Shown here one piece after another: positions 53,545-64,000 of a stretch of DNA of 64,000 nucleotides. The position numbers and the translations under genes were made by a program. Every line of letters starts with the position of its first letter. Within the stretch, counting starts at the first letter, position 1. Source of the stretch: Echeneis naucrates (taxonomy: Eukaryota > Chordata > Actinopteri > Carangiformes > Echeneidae); assembly GCF_900963305.1 (NCBI RefSeq), contig NC_042520.1:7226170-7290169 (forward strand), given 5' to 3'. Below the pieces are notes generated by a model. It saw nothing but the letters and a program-made list of their open reading frames with translations. It was not told where the DNA came from and searched no databases.

Positions 53545-56500
53545 TCAGGCCGCAACGCGTCACTGCAGGTGCGGCTCCGTGCGGCTGCCTGGATGTTTGG
53601 TTCTGTTGACCAGCAGAACCAGATTTTTTTTTTTTTTTTTTAATTTTGGCAGGATGCTCGTCTGCTTAGCACCAATATCATGAATCAAATAAAAGGTTCA
53701 CTTTAAGGGAATGCTCCTTCTGTGCATGTTACTGCAGCTTGAAGCGGGACCAGATATTTGTAGAGGAATGGTTGTTGTCTCTCTGGAAGAGCTCAGAGAA
53801 GTCGACAGCTTTGTGACTGTGGCACAAAAAGTGGGATCATCAATGATAGTGGGACCTCTAGACTTACAGCACTGAAGAGGCTTTCACTGCCGATCTAAAC
53901 AATCACAAATGTCACAAAGACTTCCTCTGGTTCATCCTCAGGCTGTAACATTAGCTGTAAAATGTAAACAAATTTGGGTTGTTTGTTATTTTTATTATTG
54001 GCAATCAATCCATTGTATTATTCATCCTGTAGATGAACTGATTTTATGATGGTAAATGAAAGTTGGGTTATATGTTGTGTTTATTTGTTTTCAATCACAG
54101 GAAGTAGGTCACCAGGAAATGGGTGGTGACATCTAGTTATTTTAATCATGTGTGGGGTCGCTGCAGGGGACGCTGTATTTTTTGTTGACCGTTGTTGTTC
54201 TTTGGATGACTGTGATTGATTTACTTTTTTCTTTATTTTGCATACGTTACCATAAGTTGTTCTATACCTTTAATAAAAGTTATTAAACATAATTTTTGGG
54301 TACAGTTTGTCTAGCAGTCAGTAAACCCCCGATCTCTGTTATATCATTAGAAATAGCAATGATATAACATATAAATAATCGAAGGTCATATCATCTGTAG
54401 TGGTTTTTATTTATACCTGAGGCAGCACAGCCACAATCATTATTTCAATAAAGTGTAATTTGAAAACAAAGAAAGCTACATTTCATTCTAAAAATAAACA
54501 CAACCCGAGTGACAATGCTCTCTCATCGCAATATTATTATTGCTCTGCAAAATCCCTTATTTTTTGAGGCTTTGTCTTTCACTTTGCAGACAGTGGTGCT
54601 ATTTCTTTTCTCAGTGTTGTAACAAACACCAGAACTCTTACCTCCTGAGCTATAGAAGGAGATCCCTGTTTCTTATTGATCTCCTGGTTGGAGTATCGGT
54701 ATTCAGCAGCGATGAAGTGTGTCTGCCTGTGGCTTCACTCTCCGCTCATCCACCGATTGAGAGGACAGAGGCTACTTGGCTGTTTATCTAAAATAAGCTC
54801 CTTGAATAAACTGAACAAATCTTTTCTGAAATAGAGAAAACATCAATGAATCAACCAGCTTCTTTTCAATTTCAAAGGTGCATGTCATCGAAAGCCCTCA
54901 AATATTGCCAGGGCTGGCTGCCATACAGCAGCCGCACACTGAGAAAAGATTCAGACATAAAACAGATTTCTGCTTTAAATCTGAGCAGTTTAAAAGAGGG
55001 ATAACCCCTGAGGCTGTTCAGCTCTTACATATCAAACCTTCTGCTCTCTAAGGTGCTTTTTATTTTTAGCTCATGGTTGTCTTATTTTATTTTATGTCTT
55101 ATATCATTAAATTATTTATGTTAACCCATTTATAAAATGCTTAGGCCATTTAACTTCTGAGCTGCAAACTTCATACTTACTTACTCCACAGGCACACTAA
55201 GTGGAAGGAGTCCGCTGATTAGCCTTCAGTGTGCCTCACTGCATACATTTACATATTAATGAGAAAAACAACTGACTCCTGAGAAATTCCTGTGTCCCGT
55301 GAAGATGAACAGTGAAAGCTACAAGTTACTGTTACGATATGTATCACACAAAGGTGAACATGTTGGTGTGAAAAATGTTAATTTACAATGGAATGAATCA
55401 CCAAATTGGCCCAATTAGGAGGAACTCCAGAAGAATACACTGCAATGTCATACATAGTACTTTGCTGAATATATTTTCATATAATGGGATAAAAGTGATA
55501 CTTTTTTCAAATTCTTAGTACAGTTATTAAAGACAAATTACTAATTGTAGGTGCAGAACACTTTTTCTTATGTTTATGGGATGAACATCTTAAAGCAATA
55601 GGCCACCAGGAAATACCTAAACAATTTGTAACAGATCAAGAGAAAAACCTTCAACGTATCGAAATATTTCACATTTAAATCTGCTGCTTGCATTCGTTTT
55701 CAGATCAAAACACAAAAGCAAATTATTGAGTCAGATAGTTTTACCAAATCATTTGTTAGTTAAGAAAATTGTTTAATTTGTTTGCTGAAGAATTAAGAAA
55801 AACTGAACTCTAACTTTTTTTTTTTTTTTTTGAGCCATGCTGTGATGATGGTTATTTTCACCCCCTCTGTGTACAAATAATAGCCAAAGAAAGTCAAAAT
55901 TCGCCCTTTCTGGAATTTTCTCAGAGGAAATTGAGCTTCTTTCTGACTTCAGGTTTGTTGTCTGTTATTTTCTTCTTCATGAGAAGTTAAAGTCTGTCTT
56001 GAAGCAACAGTCAGATGTAAAAGGTTTTATCCGCCCTCATGAGTGCCTGTAACTTACGGACGCAACGGTACTCGGTAAAATACCGAACCGTTCAGTTCGC
56101 CCTGCATGGAACAATACACCCTTATGTCCTGCGGGTTTTCAGAACAAGTGAGGTTGCATCACCACTTACTGCTTTACAGGCTACTGTGTGTGTGTGTGTG
56201 TGTTTGTTAACCAATTTAACTTAAAGTGAAAACTGATAAAAAATTTTCCAGCCTCTGTATCATCTTCCTCACTTGTCTGGTCAGCTCATTACTGACCATA
56301 CAAGTGTCTTCACTTCAGTCTAAAAGGCAACTCTTAAACTCTTAGTCAACCTGTGAGCTTTTTTTGTGGATGAATTAATGTTGAAACAACACAAAGCTGC
56401 ACATTTCGCCCAATTACTTATGAAACCTTACCTATCCGTTAAAAGCTCTATCTTCTAATCAATTATTGTAGAGTTCCTCACATTAAAGGTGAGACTTGAC

Positions 56501-59500
56501 ACTTTAATGTATTTATTTATTTATTTATTCATTTTAGAATCGACAGAAACTCAGAGCCTGAATATACTACTAATAATAACAATAATAATAATAATAATAA
56601 AAATTATAAAAATAAATAGGTATTAATCCCAATACTTCCAATAGAGAACAGTGTTCAGATCATATGAGCTTAAAATGAAGCAAACTCTAACATTCGCTAA
56701 TCTTCTCTTTTATAGGTTCCTTTAAAAGGAGGAAGAGGAAATCAATAATTGTGACAGTAATGCTGCTTATTGTATCGGTGCTCATCCTCATCTTTGGTCT
56801 CGCAGCAACTACCAGGACGCAGAACATCACAGTGGGCGGTTACTACCCAGGAGTCATTGTGAGTGCACATTCACACTTACATGTAGCAGCGACTGCAGCA
56901 GACCTGTTGTCTGTCAGGCATCGTTATAAGTGATGTGTGAGTGATGTGTGAGTGTTTCCAGCAAGCTCTTCTTGCTCTTGGAGTCTGATGAACGTAATTA
57001 CAGAAGGTCTCTTAGGGGTGAATTTTCCCCACATTCATTATTCAGCATCACTGTCATTAGAAGCTGAGTGAGGTATCTCAGTCCATAAATTTGTTTTCCC
57101 CACGCCACTAAGCTTTTAACATTCTGGCTCACATTAAAAGCTACCAGGAAAGCAGCCAATGTAGGTTTGTGCCTTACAACTTTAACCTCAAATAAATACG
57201 ATGAATAGTTCAGATCATTGTTATTATATAATGCAAAGTATAAATAGACTCTATATTGCCTATATAAGTGAGCATGAATAGCTGTTTGTCTCTGTGTATC
57301 GATAGACCTGCGTCCAGCTGGGACTGGATCCAGCGCCTCACATATAATGGATAGATGGATGGAAATTAAAAATAAAGATTAAAAAAATAACAAATCGTCA
57401 ATGCATTCTACTTATCTATAAAAGTAAATAGCTAATAATATTGTAAGGATGCTGAAATACTTCCCTAGAGATGATAGCAACACTTAAGTCTGGATTTATC
57501 TAGCAATGAAGCTATGAAATCAAAGCTTAGTCAATTCGATAAATGCTCTAAAAGCAATTTTCTCTCTCCTCAGCTGGGCTTCGGCTCTTTTCTGGGAATA
57601 ATTGGTGCTCATTTGATAGAGAACAAGAGGCAGATGGTAAGAGGATTTATATTACTGCTGTGCATTGAGATCATTTTCATTGCTCTTTGTCTCCGTGTCT
57701 GTACAGTCACAGAACACAGATTGATTGTGCTCTTAAAGTGAAAATATGAGCAACAGTCCCGGCCCAGACTGCTGCTGAGGTTAACGTGTATCAGAGCATG
57801 TATCCTTGGCTTCAAGGGAGATACAGCCAGAAATAGAAGTAGGGTGCAAGTGGAAAAGGGCGGATGTCCACACTGGAATGTGAAGAAGGAAACTGCAGAT
57901 GAGAGAAGCAGGTGGGAGGTACTAGGCAGGACTGTCAGGGCTGAAATGTGAGTTGGTATCGTGACACCTTTTCCTATAATGCAGCAGTAGTTAGAGACAT
58001 GGATTCGCAAAGAGTGTGTAGCACAAGGGACGAGCTATGGCACATTGCAGCACTTTACCAAAGAAAAAAAAAAGTGAAAGTTTTGTTTTGATTTGTGATA
58101 GTGGGTAATAGAGGTACTTGATTTTTGTGTCATTGTAATGTCAGGAGAACTGAAATTCTAAAATCGGTAGAAAATGTATTCAGCTATCAACCACTTAATA
58201 AATCAGTCTCCTTTTTGTTTGTTTTAAATATACAGATGTGTGTAAATGAATAAATACAAAAATATATTATAGATAGAGCCTCTGCAGAAAACATACAAGA
58301 AAAAGCAGACTAACTTCAAACGTGAGTGGACGGTTTTAGTTTGTTATGTGATCTCAAAACGTAGAAAAGATAATTATTTTATATTCATCTTGACGCAAAC
58401 GGTGCTGTGCATTTTCCAGAAAACAAATATGAGCCTGCAGGTGACGATGGGACACCCTCAATCAATCTTTAGGAAATTGTGATGGCTGGAAGTCAACGTC
58501 AAAAGTGTAACTTCAAAATTTTGCTCGGTTTTGATTGAAGACGATGTCGTTCAGAGTAAATGATACCTACCCAACTTAAAGTAAATCTGTCAGAGTTGAA
58601 ATATGTGTCTTTGGGAACCAAGTCAGGATGTTTTCTGTTGCCAGCTGTCCTGTTGTGTAACTCATTACTCACGTTTGAATCTGCTGCATTGCTTCACCCC
58701 TGTGAGCTGGAGAGGCTGCAAACTGGGTGGGGTGATTTGCAAGTGAATACAAGCTGTCCTTCCTCACTCATCATCAAACAGAGAGCTCATGATACATATT
58801 AGTGTTGTAAATATATCTCAGTGCATGAGTAGTGAGAGGAAGCAGTAAAAATAATCATGAAAATACTGAATGTTGACTTTTAGTTTTTAATTTCATCCAA
58901 GACTAATTATGCTTTTATGGCAAAACTGATGCTCCTCTGTTTTCAGTTAGTGGCATCTATTGTCTTCATCAGTTTCGGAGTGGTGGCGGCCTTCTGCTGT
59001 GCTATTGTTGATGGAGTATTTGCTGCGAGACACATTGTAAGTATCACTGAAGCATCTACTTATTAAACTAAACTAATAAATTATGGATATAGATAACACT
59101 TAGGCTCCAACCTATTACAAGTTTATTAATCAATGCCATCCCCACTGTAGCTTATTATACTCTGTCTGCACTACAAATATAGTCGAATGTATCACCATCT
59201 GCAAGGGCAATATGGCAGGCTGCAACAGCTGCCACTCCCTTCTCAGTTAGTCGTAGGAGTAGGTTATTCCCCATGATGCAAAGTACAAAAGAAAAGAAGG
59301 AAAGAAATGCACTCTTAAAGCAATTATAGAAAATAAGGTAGGGCTGGGCGAAGACAGCGGTCAACACTATCAGCGGATTTTAATTTGCTGGCGGTGTGAG
59401 AGAAATGGAACATGGACATTTCCCTCCTCAGTTTTTTCTTTCGTATTCTGCAAACTGTAAAATAGAAAAATCGTGCAGCAATATATACAACTGAAGTTCA

Positions 59501-61269
59501 TTTCCCTGCAGGACCTGAGGCCTCTGTATGCTGGCCGTTGTGAGTATCACTCCAGCGAGACAGCATCTGACCGTGATGTAAGCAACGCATCTTATCTCCT
59601 CACGTTCACAGACATCAGACGACTTCTTCCTCACTGTATTTTGTGGACCTACGCTCCGTGCCTGTCATTCGTTTATTAGGGTGTTGTTTAAGGACTTGGA
59701 CAGCAGTGGACCCAAAGTGAAGGAACTAAACTCTTTTTGACATGCAGGTGCCCTGTCAGACGTCACGCTCATCCTGTAATTTACGTGTGAAGAGCAACAC
59801 TTGCTACTGCTGCGACCTCTACAACTGTGGGAAGTGAGTATGCTGAGTGATCAAGCCCCCGGCAGAACCTCTGAGTCAGTGGCTATTGGCTTTGGCTGTG
59901 TTGCCTTGATTGTTTGGATTTTTGATGTGTACTGTTGTGCCGTTTTTGTTGGAGAATTAATTTTATTTATTTATTTCTTTTTTTACTGCAGTGTTGATTG
60001 TATTAGAACAAGAATGTTTCTTTTCTTTTAACCTTTGTTTCAGAGAACATCCTCTTATGGGACTTCAGAATAAAGATGTTTTGAAAAAGTTTAGGAAATC
60101 ATCCATGATTTGGAAGTAGGTCCCTCTTTTCTAGACCCATAATAGACATTCATTGTCAACTTGTTTTTTTTTTTTTTTTTTAAGTGTTCTTGACATAGCC
60201 CATGATAGAAATGTGTTCTCAGGGTGTAATTTCCTCTGCATGTCCAAGTCTCAGTCTGACCCAGCATTTATCCATGTTTTCATCTGTGTTCCCCAACTCT
60301 GTAGGAGCATCTCTACAAAGGGTTCTCCTTTCAGATTGAGGCTGAGGCAATCTGAACTTTACACCCATTAATCAAAACATGTCTTCTGCCTTTCACTATG
60401 TCCCAAATACAAATGCTCAGAGCCTGATGTGGTGCCTCATGTAGCTGCCTTTCAAACCCTGTCAGTGACGTTTGTGGCTTGACCGTAGGCTGTTTCCCTC
60501 TCTTCTCCACCCACTGGGCTAGCCGTGTCGAGGTGATTGGAGGCTACCATGAATATACAGATGTGAAGAGCTGCCAGGACGTGGTGCACCTTTATCACCT
60601 GCTATGGTCTGCTACCATCCTCAACATTGTGGCCCTCTTCCTGGGAATCATCACCGCCGCAGTGCTGGGAGGTTTTAAAGACATGGTACGTCAAGTGAAT
60701 TATAAATATTCACCAATAAAGCCCACCAATTGATGTAATCATGTATATTTATCAATTAGTAGATCAACTAGTTTTATGTTGTATCGGGTGTTGATAGATT
60801 CTGCATTATGCTTACTTGTCAGACTCCCGCTCCCGCCTCAGAAAGTTCATCTGAGCCAGAGGGCATTGCAGCTCCTGTCCCCTCAGAGCCTCCTCCACCC
60901 ACCGCGTCTCTCAATTCTTATTACAACACTGCCCCCTGCCTGCCGCCGTACACTGCCTACGACCTGCAGGTACAGTGCTGCCTGACATGCTCAGCCTGAG
61001 AATTAGTTCTGTCTTTCATCTGTCACAGTTTTATCAGTTTTTTTTTGTCCTCTGCGGGAAAAAAAAAGTGTTATTCTGAAACCAAATATTTCTTAAAATG
61101 CAGTTCTAATCAGTCTTTCCTGCAGGGCTCCTACATGTTACCTGATTCCTCTGGCCTGTCGGATGACTCCCAGTCTGGAGCCAGCCACCTGTGGCCCACT
61201 ATAGTCCCTCCACGCTACTCCCCTCCTCACAGCCACCCTGATGAGAAACCGCCACCATACAGCCCGTAA
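53147..61269 (+). CDS. tmem255a: TMEM255A, four-pass membrane protein
   Basis: Nine exons join in phase to 319 residues: 53147-53204, 56716-56858, 57574-57636, 58947-59036, 59512-59577, 59748-59833, 60523-60685, 60823-60969 and 61126-61269. TMEM255A (FAM70A) is a conserved vertebrate membrane protein of unknown function. The start is [11 protein letters not shown]. The first helix is [20 protein letters not shown], followed by [15 protein letters not shown]. Helices two and three are [10 protein letters not shown] and [20 protein letters not shown], followed by [20 protein letters not shown] cysteine-rich loop has [13 protein letters not shown]. Helix four is [20 protein letters not shown]. 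The cytoplasmic tail is proline-rich and ends [20 protein letters not shown], with PPxY-type motifs that could bind WW domains. TMEM255B is the closest alternative; the lamp2/atp1b4 neighbourhood favours A. A possible extra 72-nt exon lies between exons 6 and 7. Confidence 0.95.
53396..53543 (+). repeat. Compound (GT)n microsatellite in tmem255a intron 1
   Basis: About 148 nt of GT repeat interrupted twice by the same GTATGTATATGTGAG unit. It begins about 190 nt after the exon 1 donor. The long CVCV and HTHT open frames on both strands come only from this repeat. Confidence 0.96.
56041..56165 (+). mobile_element. Possible decayed DNA transposon fragment
   Basis: CGCAACGGTACTCGGTAAAA, TACCGAACCGTTCAGTTCGC and CCTGCATGGAACAATACACC resemble the GGTACCGAACCG-type termini of hAT-like fish elements. 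There is no transposase frame. Weak call. Confidence 0.3.
57295..57364 (+). mobile_element. Short LINE-like 3' tail remnant
   Basis: CTGCGTCCAGCTGGGACTGG, ATCCAGCGCCTCACATATAA and TGGATAGATGGATGG are a shorter, more diverged relative of the element at 45095-45228, again ending in GGAT units. Confidence 0.45.
60044..60115 (+). CDS. tmem255a: Candidate cassette exon of tmem255a
   Basis: A pyrimidine-rich acceptor (TTTTCTTTTAACCTTTGTTTCAG) and a donor (GGAA/gtaggt) flank 72 nt. Exon 6 ends with two bases of a codon. This segment completes it, adds 23 codons ([16 protein letters not shown] then RKSSMIW) and leaves two bases, so it can be included or skipped without changing frame. It would insert 24 basic-rich residues into the second extracellular loop just after CDLYNCG. 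Without it, exon 6 joins exon 7 to give [14 protein letters not shown], matching the known protein, so this is at most an alternative exon. No homology is known to me. Confidence 0.35.
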
Positions 61270-63715
61270 GATGGCTTTGAGCAAAAGAAAATACCTCAGG
61301 CGCTACCTGCTTGTTGTTAGATGCTGAATGAGTGGTTTGAGTGCACAACGCCTCTGGGCTTTTCCTCAAAATCCTTCAGAACGACGCTAAAGGGAAGGCG
61401 GTGAGGCAGCAGATGGCCACAGAGTACACTAACTTTGAGTTCAGCCCAACACAAGGGAGCCCCTGATTGTCTCCCACGGTGCTACTCACACTCTGGCCTA
61501 CACTGTGCGCGTGAATCTGCGTGTGTGTGTTTGTGTGTGTGTGTGTGTTTTTGTGTGCACATGCACATCAAGAGAGCCAACTAGTTCAAAGCCAGGACTG
61601 TTTACACATCTATCTGCCTTAATGCAAACAGACAGACAGTGGTGCAGCACTGTCACTGGATGTATTCTGTACAAAGTCAGAAAAATCTCCTCCAGCTAGC
61701 TCACGCTTTCCATTCACCTAACTTGAGTACATTGTGTAGATGCTTACCGCTCCGTGTGGTGCTGGCGACACCATCCTCACTGTGTGCACTGTGAGGACGA
61801 CTAGTACAGCTCCAGCCTTCACACAAAATCAATGCAGAGTTACATGAAAGCTTTGGCGTCCTTCCCAAATCCAGATCTGATAGATTAGAATTAAGGCCTA
61901 AGTCGCGGTTTGTTCAGCAGTTAGTTGCATCAGTGTACAATTTGTAAGGCAAGGTTAGTAGTTATGGAGCTATTACATGCTAATAATAAATGTACAGCAG
62001 TAAGAAAAACTGGAGCTCTTTTAGCCGAGTCAAGCTTAAGGTTTGCAAACAGATCATGGTATCTATTTATCAGTTGTTTGCTTTATGTTAAATATTCTGA
62101 TCAATGTTTGGTGATTTTTGCGGAACAGTGTTAATGAAGAAAATATATACTACCCAAAGCACTTCTTGAGGAAATAGTTAAAAATGACACTCTGAACCCC
62201 AATTATTGTATTTTTCACTAAAAGCTGCGAAGCTGGAACTCGTGTATGCCTCATTCTTTTTCTAAGTAGCTCCAGAGCCACATTTACATGCTGAAATGTG
62301 CTGTGTTTGTCGGGAATAATCATTGATTAGACTAAGCATGAACAGTCAGTGCTGGATTCACTGACATGAGATGGGAAATCATGAAGACGTGTTGGCAGAA
62401 GTGTAAACTTCCTCCATGTACATGAAACCAGTCTCTGTCAGCTTTGATCACTGCTTTTTATAATTTAAACATTCTCAGGGGCTGATAACGTCAGTTCCTT
62501 TTTTTTGTCTTGCCATTAAACACTGTTGTGAAACTCAAAATGGTGCATTTCCTTTCCGCTTCACCTTTTAGGTGCAATATTTCAGCAGCTATTAGATGAG
62601 TTGCCATAGAATTATGGCCAGACATTCATGGTCCTCAGAGGATGACGAAGAAACCTTGTGGCCTTGGCGCCACCATTAGTTCACTTCTGTTGATTTGGTA
62701 CAAAATGTCTCAGCAGCTCTCATCGTTTGTTCCCATCAGGATAAAACAATCCGGATAGCAGCAGTTCCACACTCACCTGATGGCTCCACTGTGTACGAGC
62801 TCCAATTGTGAGTATAGAGCGAAGAAATGTCATGTTTCAATCGTTGAATCGACAATATGTTGACACAAAAAAGGGCATTTTTTGCATTTTGTGTCATATT
62901 AGTGACACCAGCTGATATCAGCTGTTGAAGGTGAACAAACACCATTTTGGTATTTCTTCAGATTTATTTTACTCAAAAATCTTTTCCAACAGTAAGACAA
63001 TTTTTTATCTTTTAAAGTTTTGCTACACAAGTGTGTCTTTTAAATGATCATACAATTAAAGCAACAAAATCTAAATATCATAACGTAAGAGTTACTGCAC
63101 GAGCCTATTAGTGTGGTTTAGTTATGCTGGTTGCTAAAAATGATTAAGTGGCCCTAATTTTGAGGAAGGGTGACAATGCAATGACAACACAAAGTAAAAT
63201 AGGAGACATTCATAAGATCATATTGTATGACAGTTATATGAAAATAGTAAAATAATTTATTCACCATCACATCAACGTCATTCCTAAGTGAAAGAAAAAG
63301 TACATTCGGTGAATGCCAACAAACCTGAATATTTAATATCTATTTCATTGTCTACGCTATAAAGCTAATAAATACATCTGAAAGTAAAAAAGTGAAGTCA
63401 AAACAAATACATACTGTACATGACACCAATGTTAATCTGTTTATTTAAAAAAAAGAATAGACATTATCTTATTGAATGACATGAAGTAGAGCAGATTCCC
63501 CTGTTTGCACTAATGGGGTTTTTTCATTTTTTTGCTTTTTTTTTTCCTCATACTGACCTTCTGACACCATGGAAAAACAAGAAAAGGAACATTACAAAAA
63601 AAAAAAAAAAAAAAAAACCTTTTGCATGAACCAACACTAAGTGCTATTTGTATGGACTGACATAATCCTTAATTTATTATAGATCCTATCACCACATTAT
63701 TAAAATAACATTCAT
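61270..63715 (+). other. tmem255a 3' UTR and downstream sequence
   Basis: No coding exon is seen. A GT repeat lies at about 61519-61550. Candidate poly(A) signals are AATAAA near 61984 and ATTAAA at 62515-62520. A poly-A run is at about 63595-63616. In human the next gene is ZBTB33; no zinc-finger or BTB coding sequence is visible before the window ends. Confidence 0.55.
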
Positions 63716-63975
63716 CAATTTCCGGGTCATGGGGGGTGCTGGAGCCAATCCCAGCTCATGTTGGATGAGGGCGGGGTCGCCAGTCCATCACAGGGCCAAC
63801 ACACAGAGACCAACAACCACACTTTGACAATTTAGAGTCACCAATTAACCCAAACATGATGTCTTAGGACGGTGGGAGGAAACCCACACAGAAACGGGGA
63901 GCGCATGCAGCCTCCACACAGAGAGGCCCCAGCCCTTTCTTGTTGGCCGCTAATCATTATGCCGCCGTGCTCCCC
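63716..63975 (+). repeat. Common teleost interspersed repeat
   Basis: The words GGAGCCAATCCCAGCTCATG, GGGTCGCCAGTCCATCACAG, TTTAGAGTCACCAATTAACC and GTGGGAGGAAACCCACACAG occur in the order of a highly repeated fish sequence, probably the 3' part of a non-autonomous or LINE-derived element. It may continue past the window end. Confidence 0.65.
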
Positions 63976-64000
63976 TGAAATAACACCTCATTAACACAAA

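Noticed and set aside
53300-53683. Long CVCV and HTHT open frames on both strands
   Set aside because: They are translations of the GT microsatellite. The same applies to the frames at 4687-5004 and 34092-34392.

Overview
The window is vertebrate chromosomal DNA from a ray-finned (teleost) fish. Every gene has introns with GT-AG boundaries and reads as a clear orthologue of a vertebrate gene. Introns are short, simple repeats (GT, GGAT, TTTA) are frequent, and several degenerate repeats look like families that are common in teleost genomes. I saw no prokaryotic operons, CRISPR arrays, rRNA or tRNA genes, and no recognisable retrovirus- or Polinton-like element.

Nine protein-coding genes could be rebuilt by joining splice sites. 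From left to right they are: eva1c (minus, 979-3779, last exons beyond the left edge or not found); clic2 (plus, 6938-10240); a urotensin II-related peptide precursor (minus, 11057-12656); c1galt1c1/Cosmc (plus, 16967-17914, one coding exon); mcts1 (minus, 19654-22115); cul4b (plus, 23699-31764, 20 coding exons); lamp2 (plus, 33187-42278, eight common exons and three alternative last exons); atp1b4 (minus, 46235-50668); tmem255a (plus, 53147-61269). From 61.3 kb to the end I see only 3' UTR and repeats.

From memory of human Xq24, the block c1galt1c1-mcts1-cul4b-lamp2-atp1b4-tmem255a has the same order and relative orientations there, so it is an ancient conserved segment. The left part (urp-clic2-eva1c) is attached to it in this fish. 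The genes do not form one pathway. They cover O-glycan chaperoning (Cosmc), translation re-initiation (MCTS1), ubiquitin ligation (CUL4B), lysosome membrane and autophagy (LAMP2), a muscle Na,K-ATPase beta-like subunit (ATP1B4), a glutathione-fold chloride channel protein (CLIC2), a peptide hormone (URP), a SUEL-lectin receptor (EVA1C) and a tetraspanning protein of unknown role (TMEM255A).

The most notable observations are: (1) a textbook AT-AC minor-class (U12) intron in cul4b, 84 nt long and stop-free in frame; (2) a second U12-type intron, GT-AG, in the neighbouring mcts1; (3) a nearly identical ~116-bp inverted copy of the atp1b4 exon 7 splice acceptor and 5' exon half, lying in atp1b4 intron 2; (4) three complete LAMP2 terminal exons in the order B-A-C, with a C tail matching the human one as I remember it and an A tail lacking the human histidine cluster; (5) a phase-compatible 72-nt candidate cassette exon in tmem255a; (6) CLEAR-like E-boxes in and near lamp2 intron 1.
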